DNA from: Lamellibrachia columna
Taxonomy: Eukaryota > Annelida > Polychaeta > Sabellida > Siboglinidae
Length of the DNA stretch: 64,000 nucleotides
Reading direction: 5' to 3'
Assembly: GCA_963662155.1 (NCBI GenBank)
Contig: OY759267.1
Location: forward strand, 16,768,489 to 16,832,488
Position numbers and translations under genes: made by a program. Within the stretch, counting starts at the first letter, position 1; every line of letters begins with the position of its first letter. Under the pieces are notes generated by a model that was not told the DNA's origin, searched no databases, and saw only the letters and a list, made by a program, of their open reading frames with translations. Below, in pieces: positions 32,961 to 51,616 of the stretch.

Positions 32961-32967
32961 TGGAGTT

Positions 32968-33120
32968 GTGACGTAAACAAAGAATACGTCGTGTTCCTGG
33001 GCAGTGGTGGCGCTGCAAGCAAATAAAATGTCGTCGTTGGTTCCTTGTGTTGTGCTCATGTGCCTACTTCCCCCGACACACGTAGCAGATGATCTCCGCT
33101 GGTGGTAAATCTCTAATCTA
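32968..33120 (+). pseudogene. conserved unknown reading frame, unit A copy
   Basis: It reads CDVNKEYVVFLGSGGAAS, a stop where B has Gln, then NVVVGSLCCAHVPTSPDTRS. It matches the last part of the open frame at 56624-56890. About 97% nucleotide identity extends past the stop codon, so conservation alone does not prove coding. I do not recognise the family. Confidence 0.4.
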
Positions 33121-34340
33121 GCCATATGGATTATAAGAAAACCATGTCTTGGATATCACAGAATACGTTGTACAACATTCCCCATAATCATGCCTAAATG
33201 TGTCAGTTCAGATCCTAATTTATCCAATACAAAAACTATTTTACCAGAATGGAGTGAATTACATCTAGAGATTTGAACAGTGTCAGATAACGTGCTTTCC
33301 TCGCACAATTAAAAATTGTCTCCACGGCTGCTTCTGCAGACACTCGCCATTTATGTAGCAGTAACGAGCCACTTTGAACTTAAGATTCTAGCATTGTGGG
33401 TTAATAATGGGAAGGTCCAAACGATGGTATGCTATGCGGCGTGTGGAGTCCGGAGCCACTTCCGGTAACGTGGGTTTGGTTGTGGCGCCACCTCGTGGAT
33501 AGCATTGGAACTACATCATCGCCACCCTGTGGGCAGTTTTGGTAGTGGTTGCACCCCCTTGTGGATAACATGTGAACTAATTTACGTATTAAATCGCCCC
33601 CTAATATATATTTGACGAACTAATTTGCGTACTAAAAATAAGTATTGCTCAGCGCATGCGCAACGACCCACTTCCAAAAGAGAAGTCATCTAGGGAATAC
33701 CGCATAAACTAATTTACACACTAAAAAGTGCCGACAAGTATCGACAATAAATGAACTAAGATGTATACTAAGAAGCACCTCTAGTGGATTCAATGAAGCA
33801 CCATCCCTGAATGATGCTTCTGTTGTTGTTTTCTGACAACTAGCGTCATCTAGCGGTTACTGATGGCGTCATCTAGCGGTTACTTGGTGTTAGCCTAATC
33901 GCGGTTTGCATTGCTGTAATTTCCGGTATACCGCATATGGTGACGCAATTGTGAACGTGTAAGAAATAAAATAAGTTAGCTTACAATATTTCAATGCAGT
34001 GTCAGTGGCGACCTGTTTAATAATCCGTAATTCAATAATTATTTTGCATAGTCTCATCAATTGCCTCTAGCGAGTAAAACATGGAGTTATGAATAAATAG
34101 TTTTTTTTAAATCTTCTAGAACCTTCTGGAATGCCAATATGCTGATCGACCTGGTGTTTTATCTGATCGGTGGATACATTTTGTATAATATCACGCCGAC
34201 AGACACACAATATGCGACAGCTTGATGCTATATTTAAACCTCTACACCTTTAACACCTGTTTTGGTGTTCGTGTTTGATTGGTTGATTTATGTGCCATTA
34301 TGTGATCTCGCGATTTGTTACAATGTTGTTCGCCTTTTGA
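33121..34340. other. no gene; short repeats
   Basis: It holds a direct duplication gcgtcatctagcggttac at 33843-33860 and 33866-33883. The phrase gcgcatgcgcaacgacccac near 33650 recurs inverted near 36785 and 59870. From 33890 onward the sequence matches unit B from 57070. Confidence 0.5.
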
Positions 34341-35399
34341 ATTTGCCCCGTGGAAGCTACGATGACGTGGTTTTCAGACGTGTTTGAATACGTCATACAA
34401 AGTTGCCGAATCTTGTATAAGGGGCGGTGGTTTCGACGAGCTGATCACCATTCCTGGCACGACAGCGTTATGACTAACAACATGTTGAAGACACCATTCA
34501 CAGTGCTCCGGCTGCAAGCGAAGGCGATGGAGACAAGCTGACCAGTCGAACTTGTCTTCGCAGAACTCACCAGAACCTGTGGTCTTCGACTTGACACCGT
34601 TAAAACAACGGGTACACACGATACCAGTTACCTTGAATGATTGATGATCAATAAAGTAGAACAGAAAGCTCCTTTCTACATTGGCTGCCAGTATTGCAAG
34701 ATGTGTGTCGACGTGCACGAACCACTGTGGTGTGATGGGCAAGGTAATGTAAAATCTGATGCACATTTCCGTAAGCATGTGGTTGACCTTATTCGTCGAA
34801 AGAATGAATAATGTCGTAGACACGAAAGCTGACGAATTCGTTGTAATGGCAGATAAGTTACAGGGCGACAAACTGAATGCTTTGATTGCATCTTGCGTCT
34901 ACATCACCCTTAAGAAAATACAACATGGTTCCTTTGTTAACAACAACAAGTCATGTAGATTCCACATGGTGTGTTTTAGCCCAAAACTTCCGCTGTTGGG
35001 GCATCCGTCGGTACGACAACATGTGACATGACAGAAACTGACTTTCCTGTTAGAGACATGATGAAGGCGCTTGCACGTCGACTTGAAGTCGACTTTCAAA
35101 ACGACACTGCTCTGCTTGCGAGATGAACGATCCTAGTAAACTGGTTAAAAAGGTTCATCACTATCAGTTACCTCCTGATATTCTCATCTACACACATTTT
35201 GATTAGGGTATGCAGGATATTAATGAAACCGTGGTAACGAAAGACTGGTTGATAGTTTTAATATATGCTAATGTGAAACTTTCCGATCTGACGGCTGATT
35301 ATGTGCACGATATCAAGGGTTGTTCTACGACTCCGATTCAGAGGTGTGGCAGAAATGTGTGAAGAAGTTGGTGCTCACCGTACTTGACGGTGACTTGTA
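34341..35399 (+). pseudogene. decayed gene, possible OB-fold/zinc-ribbon protein, unit A
   Basis: Colinear with 57485-58518. The pieces are FYIGCQYCKMCVDVHEPLWC (a CxxC ... WC ribbon-like stretch at about 34670-34730), then, in another frame, LTLFVERMNNVVDTKADEFV and LKKIQHGSFVNNNK. The last part corresponds to the 92-codon frame of unit B but has a TAG and a frameshift. The order of ribbon, beta-rich TLF..., acidic loop and KADEF resembles the C-terminal OB fold of RPA70-like ssDNA-binding proteins; this is a weak, by-eye resemblance. Several stops show that it is dead. AATAAA lies downstream at about 35435. Confidence 0.4.
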
Positions 35400-35658
35400 A
35401 ATTTATTTATAAAAATCGACTTTTGTTTTACACGAATAAATGTGCAAAATTTTACCCGCATCTTGTTGCTTTGTCGTAGTATAAGTACCGTGCACGCTTA
35501 ACTTGGTTAATTGCATAAACTAAGGACACGTTCTTCCGCATCTATCGGCACAGTCGAGGAAGTAGCTACTGCTGTCACATTCACCGTTGCAGTTTTTCGC
35601 TAAGAGAACGAATGAGTGTCGTTAGGTTTTTGTGTTAGGTCTAAATAGTCAATAACAG

Positions 35659-35808
35659 CATACTGGAATCATGCTAAGTATCACATACTGGAATCATGCT
35701 AAGTATCACATACTGGAATCATGCTAAGTATCACATACTGGAATCATGCTAAGTATCACATACTGGAATCATGCTAATTATCACATACTGGAATCATGCT
35801 AAGTATCA
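35659..35808. repeat. 25-bp tandem repeat, 6 copies
   Basis: The unit catactggaatcatgctaag plus tatca is repeated six times with one substitution. A single diverged copy lies at about 36625-36650. Confidence 0.95.
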
Positions 35809-35809
35809 C

Positions 35810-38390
35810 ATATTATTACTCGTCACTCTTTGAAGAAACACATGTAGGCCTCTATCTTCGAAGGAAGTACGTGGGGGCCGTCATTGTAGCAGCGGCTACC
35901 TGAAAGAAATAGGCATTGATACATTTCAATGTATTCAAAATAAACTTATCTCTATATCTTTAAGCTTTCTTGCTGTTTATGTCTTCTTTGTTGAATTGGT
36001 TTTGGCAGGGACCTTTCTTCACATGATGCTGCCAACTGTCCTTTTTTGTGAAGATACTCGCTAAGCCGAAGAAGGAGCCCCTGAGGCTCAGATGCTGGTC
36101 GTGGCGACATCCGAGGGGCGGTTGGAAACAAGATCTTCTTTGAGTTTCTGGTACCTCTGTCCTGCTCTCTCCTTATTTCTGCAGCAACAGCAATACTGTT
36201 TTAAGAAGTTTAGCATCTGACAAATATGATTAGGTTATTATGCATATTTACAGCAGTGCTCCGTTAGAAAGTAATATATACATAACATGTTCATTACTCA
36301 CCAACAACGCGTTGATTATTTCTGCTTCCGCCGCTTCGTTTCCTGAGCAACGGCTATTTTCGACATGTCGTCGTAAATCGGCGTTCCTTGAGAATGTGCT
36401 TCCACAGTCTTCGTACGTAACGAAGGCCGAATCGTCTACCTTTTCGGCGCCGGCGGGCCTTCAGCAACTATTGGCGCAGTCAATGGTGTAGCTATCGCAG
36501 CCGCCGTCGCCGTCTTTGCCACAACAACGAACGGTTATTGTTAGGTTTTGTGTAATATTTAAATAAAAAAATTTCAAAGTGTAATTTTCGTAACTACAAT
36601 ATAAGTCCACTATAAGTATACATGCTGCATACTGCAATCATACTAAGCATCACCTATTACTCGCCACTGGAAGCTGTATAAAAGCAAGGAAATGGTAAAG
36701 TAAAATAAATATTTAAATAAAACACTTACCACTCGTGGTTCATGCAGTAGGATACTATCCAGTTCCGGGATTCGACCACTTGTCTGCTGAGGCAGAGGCT
36801 GGGTCGTTGCGCATGAACAACCGGAAATACGCGCTTGGTGATAATATACATATTTAATAGGGGAATTAGTTCGTGAAATATGCTCATGCCTCATGGCATA
36901 TCATGTAATTGACCTCCCTAATACTAATTCAGCCCGCCACGTATAATGAACCTGAAGCGTTTGCTGGTATTTTGTAGGAAACGGTCGAAATCGGTGAGCC
37001 CATGAAATCCGGTGTTTTCGGTTACAGAAGAGGCGGGGCTCAATCTTCAATCCGACCGCGTTAATGTATGCAAAAACAAATGATGCCAACAACCAACAAT
37101 AAATCGATGCTTCGAGATTGGTTGCAAGACAACGAAGTGAAACAATTATCGATTGTACCTATTGTCGTTTTTAATGTTTAGTAAACTTTCGCACGTAGTG
37201 TGTCAGCTGATGATATGCGTTTTCGGTTGTTCAACTCCAGGTTATTATTTTAGATTGTCAGTAGCCGAACAAACTTACGAATTAGTTCCGAAGTATCTTA
37301 GCAGAGAACAACATAAACATCATTATATAGAGCACCACTGAACGCTATCCGCATTACAACATTAACGCGTTTTGCTTAGATATTATTGAAATGTTGTAAA
37401 ATACTACTAATATCAATGTCGCAATGTCCGGCCGTAAAACAATCACCGCCCGAACTTAAAAAGATGACGTAATACGGCATGCTGTTTTTTTTTCGCATTT
37501 TCGAATTCTAACGGAAAATATACTACAACAGTAAAGATTAAAACATGAAGTATAATATTGTTAGTTAAAATGTAATTTTAAATCGACGAGTTAAGAGAAT
37601 TGAAACGTTTTAGTTATACGAAACATCACGTGTAGCTCCCAACGAGTTAGCCAATGACAATCGCCGTCCATTCTCTTTAAATCATAGCGTCAGAGTTCAA
37701 TCATTGCCAAATAATTCTAGAAGTGCCACGTTGCGGCAAACAATGGAACTGAAGTTGGCCTATCGGCCACACAAGAATTCAAGAACATTAAATGATAGCA
37801 TGATAAACAGTTATAGCCTATAGGCAGTTCGTGCTTAAACGAGGATTTCTACCTGACATTCTTTTAGAGTGTCACCGAATACTTCGCCTACAGCTTCAGT
37901 CACGTTATAATTATTCGTCGACACTGCCACCACATTGCAGCGATTGTATTTATTTACATGCTGTAGTACAATGTATGTGTTCTCTGTAATGGGATTGATT
38001 TAATTTCAAGACATGTACGACACATAGATATGAGCGATAGTGTAATATATATCCATGCAGGGCCTACTCACCCGACAAAATAGAATACGTCCGTAGAGAA
38101 TTGACTTACGCAAAACAATTTTGGTCATGGGTAGTCCAGCTTGGTGACCTTGTCAGTGGTCGGCGGGGTTAGTGTGTGGCATTTGTAGGGGCTACTGCGT
38201 GATCAATGTTTCATACAATGAAAACAACTTTTGTCAATACGGGAGTCTTGTAGTGTGGATTCAAACAGCACTAAAATGAAAAATTCGCGATTTGGCGTTC
38301 GGGGATGGGACGGGGCGGTGCGTGGCTGTGTGGCTCGGCTGTATCAGTATGAGGAGCCGTAGCGGACAAAAGTGTGATGAAACGGCAAAA
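35810..38390. other. no gene; end of unit A
   Basis: Short stretches match unit B: 36300-36450 with 58740-58840, and 37040-37195 with 59900-60048. The second marks the last detectable A/B homology. From 37200 to 38390 nothing recognisable is seen. Confidence 0.55.
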
Positions 38391-38533
38391 CCTGTCGAGT
38401 TCTGCGATAACCGTCGAGTTCTGCAAGAACCGTCGAGTTCTGACTGCGAGAACCGTCGAATGCTGCAAAAACCGTCGAGTTCTGCAAGAACCGCCGAGTT
38501 CTGCAAGAGTTCTGCGAGATCGATCGAGTCTGG
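38391..38533. repeat. about 19-bp minisatellite, about 7 copies
   Basis: Degenerate copies of ccgtcgagttctgcaagaa with small indels. Confidence 0.85.
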
Positions 38534-38614
38534 TTACTGCTGAAAATAGCGTTTAGCATAACAATGGCTAAAAGTTACCATAACAGAGTAATTTATAGTT
38601 TATATATTTTATGA

Positions 38615-38690
38615 CAAAGTGATTCTCACAGACGACAATAAATGAATGGGAAAAAATCCTGTCAATGTTTCCAACGTGAATATGCAGTTA
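38615..38690 (+). mobile_element. short CR1 3' relic before unit B
   Basis: The stretch ttctcacagacgacaataaatgaatgg ... aacgtgaatatg matches the post-RT region of the CR1 copy at 14085-14165. It ends about 100 bp before the A/B homology starts. Confidence 0.6.
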
Positions 38691-39287
38691 AGATGGCAAC
38701 GCCACGAAACGGCCTGCAGAATACAAAACGAACTCAGTGCAACTTTACACGTGAGCTGTCGTGGCTTAGCGGAAGCGCGTTCGCTGTTTGTTATTCTTCG
38801 TGTTTTGAAAATGTCATCCATAAATCCGTATGAAAACCTGCACGATTGCATCACACCATGAAAATAAAAACCTTCTAATATACCAGTGAACATGTAGGAC
38901 ACACGTGCACATCGGGTTATGCTTTTTCAAGTTTAGTCTCGTTTAGCGACGTCGCGCAGGACGCAAAAATCTCCACGAGTCGATTAATTCCAGCAGGAAG
39001 TGGGTTAATGGAACTAAGGCAACGTCCATAATTACTCACGGCGACAACAGACGAGGCTTCGTGACCAATTGGCTGCGATGTGAGGCAATATGATTTAATT
39101 GTTTGATTGATTGGTTGGTTGGTTGGTGGTGTCTCGCACACTCTTCCGCTCAGTCACAAGCTGAGCAGCATTCTTTGCGCTTGTACTCTCTAGAGAGTAC
39201 CTGCATCCAAATACGTCAGCACATATAGCAGCAAACGAAGTCTACATTACAATTCAGCGACGGTTCAGCTGCTGACCATATACAACG

Positions 39288-44718
<5,431 letters not shown>

Positions 44719-45935
44719 ACCACACGACACGGTTCCTGAGAAAACTAGCCGTCGGAGCCGAACAGCCGAAAATGTATAACGATATTGTGCATCTGTGTTT
44801 GCACTGGCTAGTAATATCATTACGGACACCTCACGCCAATGCGCATAGTGGATAGCTGACCGGCTAGTCTCTTACATGTTTTATGAGACATTGGAATGAA
44901 TCTCCATAATTAAATGAGATAGTACTTGAAGGAAGATAGTTTCACTCTTTAACAATAAACGGGAAAGAAAGTTTCCAAATGTGTTGGATGTGTGCCTAAT
45001 TTGAACAAAATGAGTATTGTGTTTACGTGAGCTCCTACAGTTGTGTTTTATGTATTTGTCTAGTTGGGTATATATCTGTTTGTGCTGCATTTTATATAAT
45101 ATACAGTCTTTTTTCCTTTTCTGGAGGGTTTTCCAGCCAAAGTCTAAAGTTTAAGTCCCCAATGGCCCCTCTGTATTGCCTTAACATAGAAATGAAGGTC
45201 CAAAATGATTTATGTTTTTCCGTTAAGGTAGGTGTTTATGCTTGGTTTTCCATATGACACTGAACTCTTGTCAATTTTTTTTTCTGGTTTTCTTTGCTTT
45301 GTTCTATCTTATTCATTCGTAGTATCGGTTTGTGGCATATGATGCTTATATAAAGTATATATATAAAGTTTAAGTCCCCAATGCCCCGTCTCTCTTGCGC
45401 ATAATAATGCTGTCATATATGTGACACCCACCCTGAAAGCTCAGTAAAAAGAAAGAGTTCTAATTAAATCAATGTGTTTTTTTTTAACTTTTGTAGGCAG
45501 TTTGATTTGGTGCACCTAACATTAATTTGTGACAGTCTAATAATTGTTATGCAGTTGGCAGGTCAAATAAAAAAATGCATGTTGTGTTTTGTATGCATCA
45601 TGTTAAGACACACAGTCCCTATACATGTGGGGCAAGACAGGCCCTATGTTTTACCCCATACGTACGGTACGTGACTGTAATGTATTAAATATGCTACACA
45701 TGCCCAATCATGTACAATACATTTAATATAGTATGTATGGATTGCAATGTATAAATTGTAAGTTAACTCCATTTAAAATTTACTAACTATAATTGCTTGA
45801 TGTATTACAATCATACTATTTATATGCATGCATTTTATTTTCGGATAGTTTTTCGTTCACAGAAGCGAAACACCCAATTAGGAAGTTAAGGACCGTATTG
45901 TCCCAGGCAGGAGGCCGTCTTACCTCATTTAACAG
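44719..45935. other. 3' flank of gene B; shared with unit A
   Basis: Matches 20991-22670 apart from the arrays at 21302-21505 and 21953-22048, which are missing here. No gene seen. Confidence 0.5.
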
Positions 45936-46876
45936 ATTTTTTAACAAGATTGCCATCCCAAACAACAAGTTCCAGATGGCAAGTGGACAAGGAATCCATT
46001 GGCTTATCGAGAGTCCAACAATTTTCTCATCTATGTGTAGCTCGCACTAATCAAATATATGTCAATTCTATTTTTAAACATATTCACACTACTAGCATTA
46101 ACACAATCATTTGGCAGTTTGTTCCATTAATTTATCACCCTCTGTGAGAAAGAGTACTTTCTTATGTCCTACCTACACTACTCCTTAATTAATGCTGCTT
46201 TGTGTCCTCTGGTTCTACTGCCTTCTTTAAGTTAGAGGAACATATTCCTATCAACTTACTCATAACCATTCACTATTTTAAACACTCCTATTTGGTCTCC
46301 TCTTAGTCTCCTGGTCTCGAGTGTTGTAAAACCACATTGTAATAAGCGACTTTCGTAACTAAGGTCTCCCAATTCTGGAATCATTTTAGTTGCTCTTCGA
46401 TGTATTCTTTCTAGCTTGTCTATGTCCTTTTTACGATATGGCCTCCATGCTTGAATACAATATTCCAAATGTGGTCTAACTATTGCTTTGTACAGGGGTA
46501 CACTTAGCTGTTTCTCCTTATACATGATAGTTCTTCCTAATTAGCCCCATAATTTGATTTCCTTTCGAAGCAACAATCCCACATTGCTCTGAAACTTTCA
46601 TGTCAGCACTAAATGTTACCCTAAGTCCTTTTCTTGTGTGGTTCTACCTAGTACAGCATCCCCCATTTTACATTCTTCGTCCATATTTCCATGTCCTATG
46701 TGTATACATTTACACTTCCCAAAATTGAATAACATTTGCCATTTTTTTGAACATTTAACTAATTTATCTAGATCATCCTGTAAACTTTGTTTATCTGTAT
46801 CATTAGTAACCTTTCTGAATACTATTGTGTCATCTGCAAATGTCAGTACTTTGCTAGATATGTCATCTCCCAAATC

Positions 46877-46879
<3 letters not shown>

Positions 46880-46963
<84 letters not shown>

Positions 46964-46986
46964 TATATATATACATATATATATAC

Positions 46987-47031
<45 letters not shown>

Positions 47032-47032
47032 C

Positions 47033-47063
<31 letters not shown>

Positions 47064-47141
47064 CATATATATATATACATATATATATACATATATATAT
47101 ACATATATATATACATATACATATATATATATATATATATT
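46880..47141. repeat. (TA)n with CA interruptions inside LINE RT
   Basis: It sits between codons for GPLFL and NDLGDD on the minus strand, where intact elements encode LIYI. Regular ATACAT interruptions mark the right half. Confidence 0.97.
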
Positions 47142-47483
47142 AAAAACAGGGGCCTAATACTCATCCCTGTGGTACACCACTCAAAACCGATTTTCTGTTG
47201 TTTGAAATCTCACCACCTACTATTACTCTCTGTCTTCTGTGTGTAAGCCACTTTTCTATTCAGTTGATTATATCATTTCCTATACCATGGGCTTTTAGTT
47301 TAAGTAACAATCTTTGATGTGGCATTTTATCGAAAGCTTTCTGAACATCTAAGTAGACAACATCCACTGGTGACCCGTCATCTACCCACTTTGTAATTTC
47401 TTCAAACAAACATAAGAGATTGGTTAGATATGACCTAGCTTTTAGGAACCCATGTTGAGATGTATTTATTAATTTTTATTTTA

Positions 47484-48427
47484 CAAGGAATTCCACCATG
47501 TGGTCTCTAATTAATATTTCGAGTAATTTACATAGAACTGATGTTAAACTCACTGGTCTGTAATTTTCTGGCTTGTTCCTCAATCCCTTCTTAAATAGCG
47601 GCGTAATGTTTGCCTCTTTCCATTCTAAAGGAACTATTCCTTCTTCTAGTGACAAGTTAAACATTTTTGCAAGTGGTGTACTAATTTGCTCAACAATTTC
47701 CATAAGCAGTTTTGGTGGTATCCCATCAACTCCAGGTGATTTATTATGTTTCATCTTCTTAATTTTCTTTGCTATCATTTCAGGAGTTCCACATAACTGC
47801 CCTAAATGTTCTGATGTATTGCCCTCAAATTTAGTAAATGGAACTGGAAGTGAGCTGATATCTTCTTTGGTAAAAACTGAGCTGAAATACTCATTCAGGA
47901 CCTCTGCTATTTGAAACCAGTCTGAAATTATGTTTCCCCTGTTGTTTTCCAGTGGAAAGGAATTCCACCATGTGGTCTCTAATTAATATTTCGAGTAATT
48001 TACATAGAACTGATGTTAAACTCACTGGTCTGTAATTTTCTGGCTTGTTCCTCAATCCCTTCTTAAATAGCGGCGTAATGTTTGCCTCTTTCCATTCTAA
48101 AGGAACTATTCCTTCTTCTAGTGACAAGTTAAACATTTTTGCAATTGGTGTACTAATTTGCTCAACAATTTCCATAAGCAGTTTTGGTGGTATCCCATCA
48201 ACTCCAGGTGATTTATTATGTTTCATCTTCTTAATTTTCTTTGCTATCATTTCAGGAGTTCCACATAACTGCCCTAAATGTTCTGATGTATTGCCCTCAA
48301 ATTTAGTAAATGGAACTGGAAGTGAGCTGATATCTTCTTTGGTAAAAACTGAGCTGAAATACTCATTCAGGACCTCTGCTATTTGAAACCAGTCTGAAAT
48401 TATGTTTCCCCTGTTGTTTTCCAGTGG
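47484..48427. repeat. 472-bp tandem duplication inside LINE RT
   Basis: 47484-47955 and 47956-48427 are nearly identical; I see one difference (gcaagtggt against gcaattggt). As 472 is not divisible by three, the duplication shifts the frame. Confidence 0.95.
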
Positions 48428-48813
48428 TCCGAACTTATCTCTAACTTTCTGTTTACTCCTTACATAAGAATATAAATTCTTCCTGTCATTTTTTATATTA
48501 CCTGCCAATTTTTTTTCAAAGGTTCTTTTAGATTTTCTAATTTCAGTTGTAGCTAGGTTAAGTGCCTCTTTGTAATTGGTATAATCTTCATCCTTTCTGG
48601 TACGCCTATAAACCCTCCACATAGTTTGCTTAAACACTATTTTTCTAATAGCCTCTTTTGACAAGTGTTTCTTTCTAGACCGTTTTCCTTGTTTTTTCAA
48701 GGGAACAAATGTGTCAATGATACTCTCAATTTCATATTTTAGAATATTCCAACATTCAATTGCGGTCTTATTCATCAGCATGTTAAACCAATCTAGCTTT
48801 GCTAAGTATTTTC

Positions 48814-49540
48814 TCATATCTTTATAGTTACCTTTGTGGAAGTTTCTCCTATATGTTTTTTATTTTTACTTTCTGGTTTTACATTGATATCAAAATGTAT
48901 TTGATTGTGGTGTGTGTTACCCAATGGTTCATGTATTTTTACATAGTCCACTAATTCTTGTTGTGATAATAAAACTATATCTAATACATTTTCTCCCCTG
49001 GTTGGTTCTAACACGTGCTGAGTAAGGAAACGTTCCTGAATTTAAAATAGAAATTGTTGGTCCTCACCCCCTGTACTCTCTAGAGATTTCCATTTTATGT
49101 GTCCATGGTTAAAATCTCCCATTATGATATATTCCCCTTTACTAACTTCCCTTATAGCATTTTGAATTTTTTTTTATCCTCTTCGTTTATGCTTGTTAAA
49201 CTTATCCAATAGTTAATTTTGAATTTTCTTAAACTATTTTGCACCAAACAGCTTCATCGTAATCTGCTTCGCTTTCTAATTTTATTTCATAAGCCTGAAT
49301 AGATTCTTTAACATATAAAATAACTCTCCCTCCCCTTCTTCTTATTCGATCTCTCCTAAACAGTACGTATCCTGTCAATCCTAATTCAGCATCTGTTATG
49401 TCTGTGTTGGCCCATGATTCGGTAATACCAATTATGTGAGGGACAATATCTTCTTATTTACTATACTCTTAGCATTTAAACACACGCATCTATAACCTGC
49501 TTGAGACATGTTTTTCGGACATTCTGTTATTGGTTTATCT
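48814..49540 (-). pseudogene. CR1 apurinic endonuclease domain, degraded
   Basis: The C-terminal end is readable at 48814-49014: TRGENVLDIVLLSQQELVDY, HEPLGNTHHNQIHFDI, where the usual SDH motif is THH. Upstream, 49040-49540 contains broken pieces of the same domain (for example a GDFN-like region near 49110). Confidence 0.7.
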
Positions 49541-49599
49541 GTACTAGTGGCCTCTTGTCCTGCTTGAGGTATCTCTAAGTAACCCCCCTGCGCTTCTAG

Positions 49600-50150
49600 T
49601 TTAAATAGTGTTTACTACCAAAAATATTTGATATGCTACCCATGCCACTGTCTATTGCTGCTGAGAGTCCACCCGCAAATACTGCTGCCCCCTTTCCATT
49701 TAGATGAAGCCCGTCCTTCATGTACATAATAGAAACTTCCCCACAAATCCACAAAACCAACTTCCTCTTCCCTACATAACTTCTCGACTAGCATGTTAAT
49801 TGCCATCACCGGCAATTTCGATATCTATGACCCCTCCTTCCTATTACTGGTAAAATCCCTGACATTATTACCTGCTCAACCCGCGTCTGCTTTAGTGTTC
49901 CGACCAAATTCCTGTATTTCCTAACTATGGCAGTTGTACGTTACTCTACGTTATTTGTCCCTACGTGTGCCAAAACAGATCCACCCTTGCCATAACCCAT
50001 GATGTTTTCTACCCTCTCAGTTATCGCCTCTATTTTAGTCCCAGGCAAGCAAACTACCACGTCATCTCCCTTGTTTAAGACTCTGTCGGTCTTCCTAACT
50101 ATTGAGTCCCCCACAAATACCGTCGCTCTCTTTCTCACCCCCTCTATCAC
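49600..50150 (-). pseudogene. CR1 ORF1 with SGNH-esterase-like domain
   Basis: The minus strand reads ATVFVGDSIVRKTDRVLNKG, with the GDS-type nucleophile block, followed by GGSVLAHVGTNN, the later conserved block of SGNH hydrolases. After frame breaks come YRNLVGTLKQTR and LHLNGKGAAVFA. Esterase domains are known in ORF1 of CR1-group LINEs. The 5' end abuts the insertion site. Confidence 0.75.
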
Positions 50151-50947
50151 TGCCTCTCATGGTATGGGGTAAGACGGTTTTTTTATATTCTTATGTTTTC
50201 TTTTCAAATGTAATTCATCTAAGTTGTCTATTTACTGAAAATCGTTTTTCAATGGGTAGCACACATATCTGTGTACACATTAAATACATTTGAAAAATTA
50301 AATACAGTTTCGTGGTATACAATTTGAAAGTTTTCCTCGGTGGGAGCTGCTCCGGGTTACCATACACTTTAACTCTTTATACATAGTGTGTATGCAGCCA
50401 TCATATGTTAGGAACGTGCTAAAATGTGACGTAATTAACATTCCAAAAACAATGTGTGCTTTTAATTTATTTATTTTATAATGCAATCTAACGCCGCAGC
50501 ATGCTTAAACGTCAGTGCGTCAAGTTTTTAATCCACGAATCACGTCACTACGAACCTAATGAAGATGGAAAACTTTTCTTAGTTGTTTTGTTATCTGAAA
50601 GCTTGAATCCCTTTGAAGCGCGGATGCGTTAATTGAAATATCTAAAGTGTTTGGATAATATGCACTTAGTCACCACTGACGCACGTGGGAACATTTACAG
50701 GGACTCTTGTGGCTGTACGAGTTATGATTATTATGAAGCCCATAACATGACATCGTCGGCAAGATTTGCCGTTTAGTCGATTCTTTCGGGTTTCTACAAA
50801 CTCCCCGTTTGTCAGTCCGACTGACATGAATATATACCCAAACAGTAACGTACACGGGTGTCATTGAATGGTCCAGCGGTAGAATACATTAATTAAATTA
50901 ACTTAATTATTGAGTGAATTCATTTACCAAATTATATTAAGGCATGC

Positions 50948-51291
<344 letters not shown>

Positions 51292-51482
51292 ATGCCATCC
51301 AGACTGGCATTCGTTATTAGCACACGTATATCATTTGATTGCCCCCGTTAAGACTATTTGTAACGGTACTTTGAGAAAATCGTTAATTGCCGGATCTTCA
51401 TTAAAACCATTATTCGTCGTGGTTAGGCCACTTAGGTGTGTCCTGGGAGACGGAGATGGTGACGGCTAAAGCACGTACGTGA

Positions 51483-51616
51483 GTCTCCGCTGGTTAAGCT
51501 CGTCATCAAAGTCGTGTTGCTGGGCAGATCTGTCGTAAACCTGCCAACGTGAACCGTTCCGTCGGCCACCCTAATCTGTAGATGGGTACGTTTAAACGTC
51601 TTCCCCGTCACATACA
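51483..51616 (-). pseudogene. antisense Reeler exon 2 fragment
   Basis: The minus strand reads YVTGKTFKRTHLQIRVADGT, VHVGRFTTDLPSNTTLMT, clearly related to exon 2 of gene C (CVTGKSFRGILLQMRTVDG). It is preceded by an intact tttcag acceptor at exactly the family splice site (51617-51622). The first Cys is Tyr. Homology stops at SLTSGDS, where the unit A/B shared sequence begins. No matching exon 1 or 3 was found nearby. Confidence 0.7.

Larger units (their letters stand above)
46650..48817 (-). pseudogene. CR1 reverse transcriptase with internal duplication and (TA)n
   Basis: The frame 47891-48817 reads the pre-RT linker (WRVYRRTRKDEDYTNYKEAL, FEKKLAGNIKNDRKNLYSYV) and RT fingers (MKHNKSPGVDGIPPKLL, VPLEWKEANITPLFKKG, ENYRPVSLTSVLCKLLE). 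The region is then repeated (see 47484-48427). The palm follows after a frame break: FQKAF-type sequence near 47330, GVPQG near 47180, then the (TA)n array, then [20 protein letters not shown] with the intact FADD motif. Confidence 0.85.
45936..50155 (-). mobile_element. near-complete CR1-like LINE
   Basis: Its ends are set by comparison with unit A, where the target is uninterrupted (22663-22693). A short ctcat appears at both junctions, a possible target duplication. On the minus strand the order is ORF1 with an esterase-like domain (49600-50150), endonuclease (about 48830-49540), RT (46650-48817), post-RT region (46256-46525) and a 3' tail ending tcttgttaa. The RT holds a 472-bp tandem duplication and a (TA)n array, so this copy is not active. 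Confidence 0.9.
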
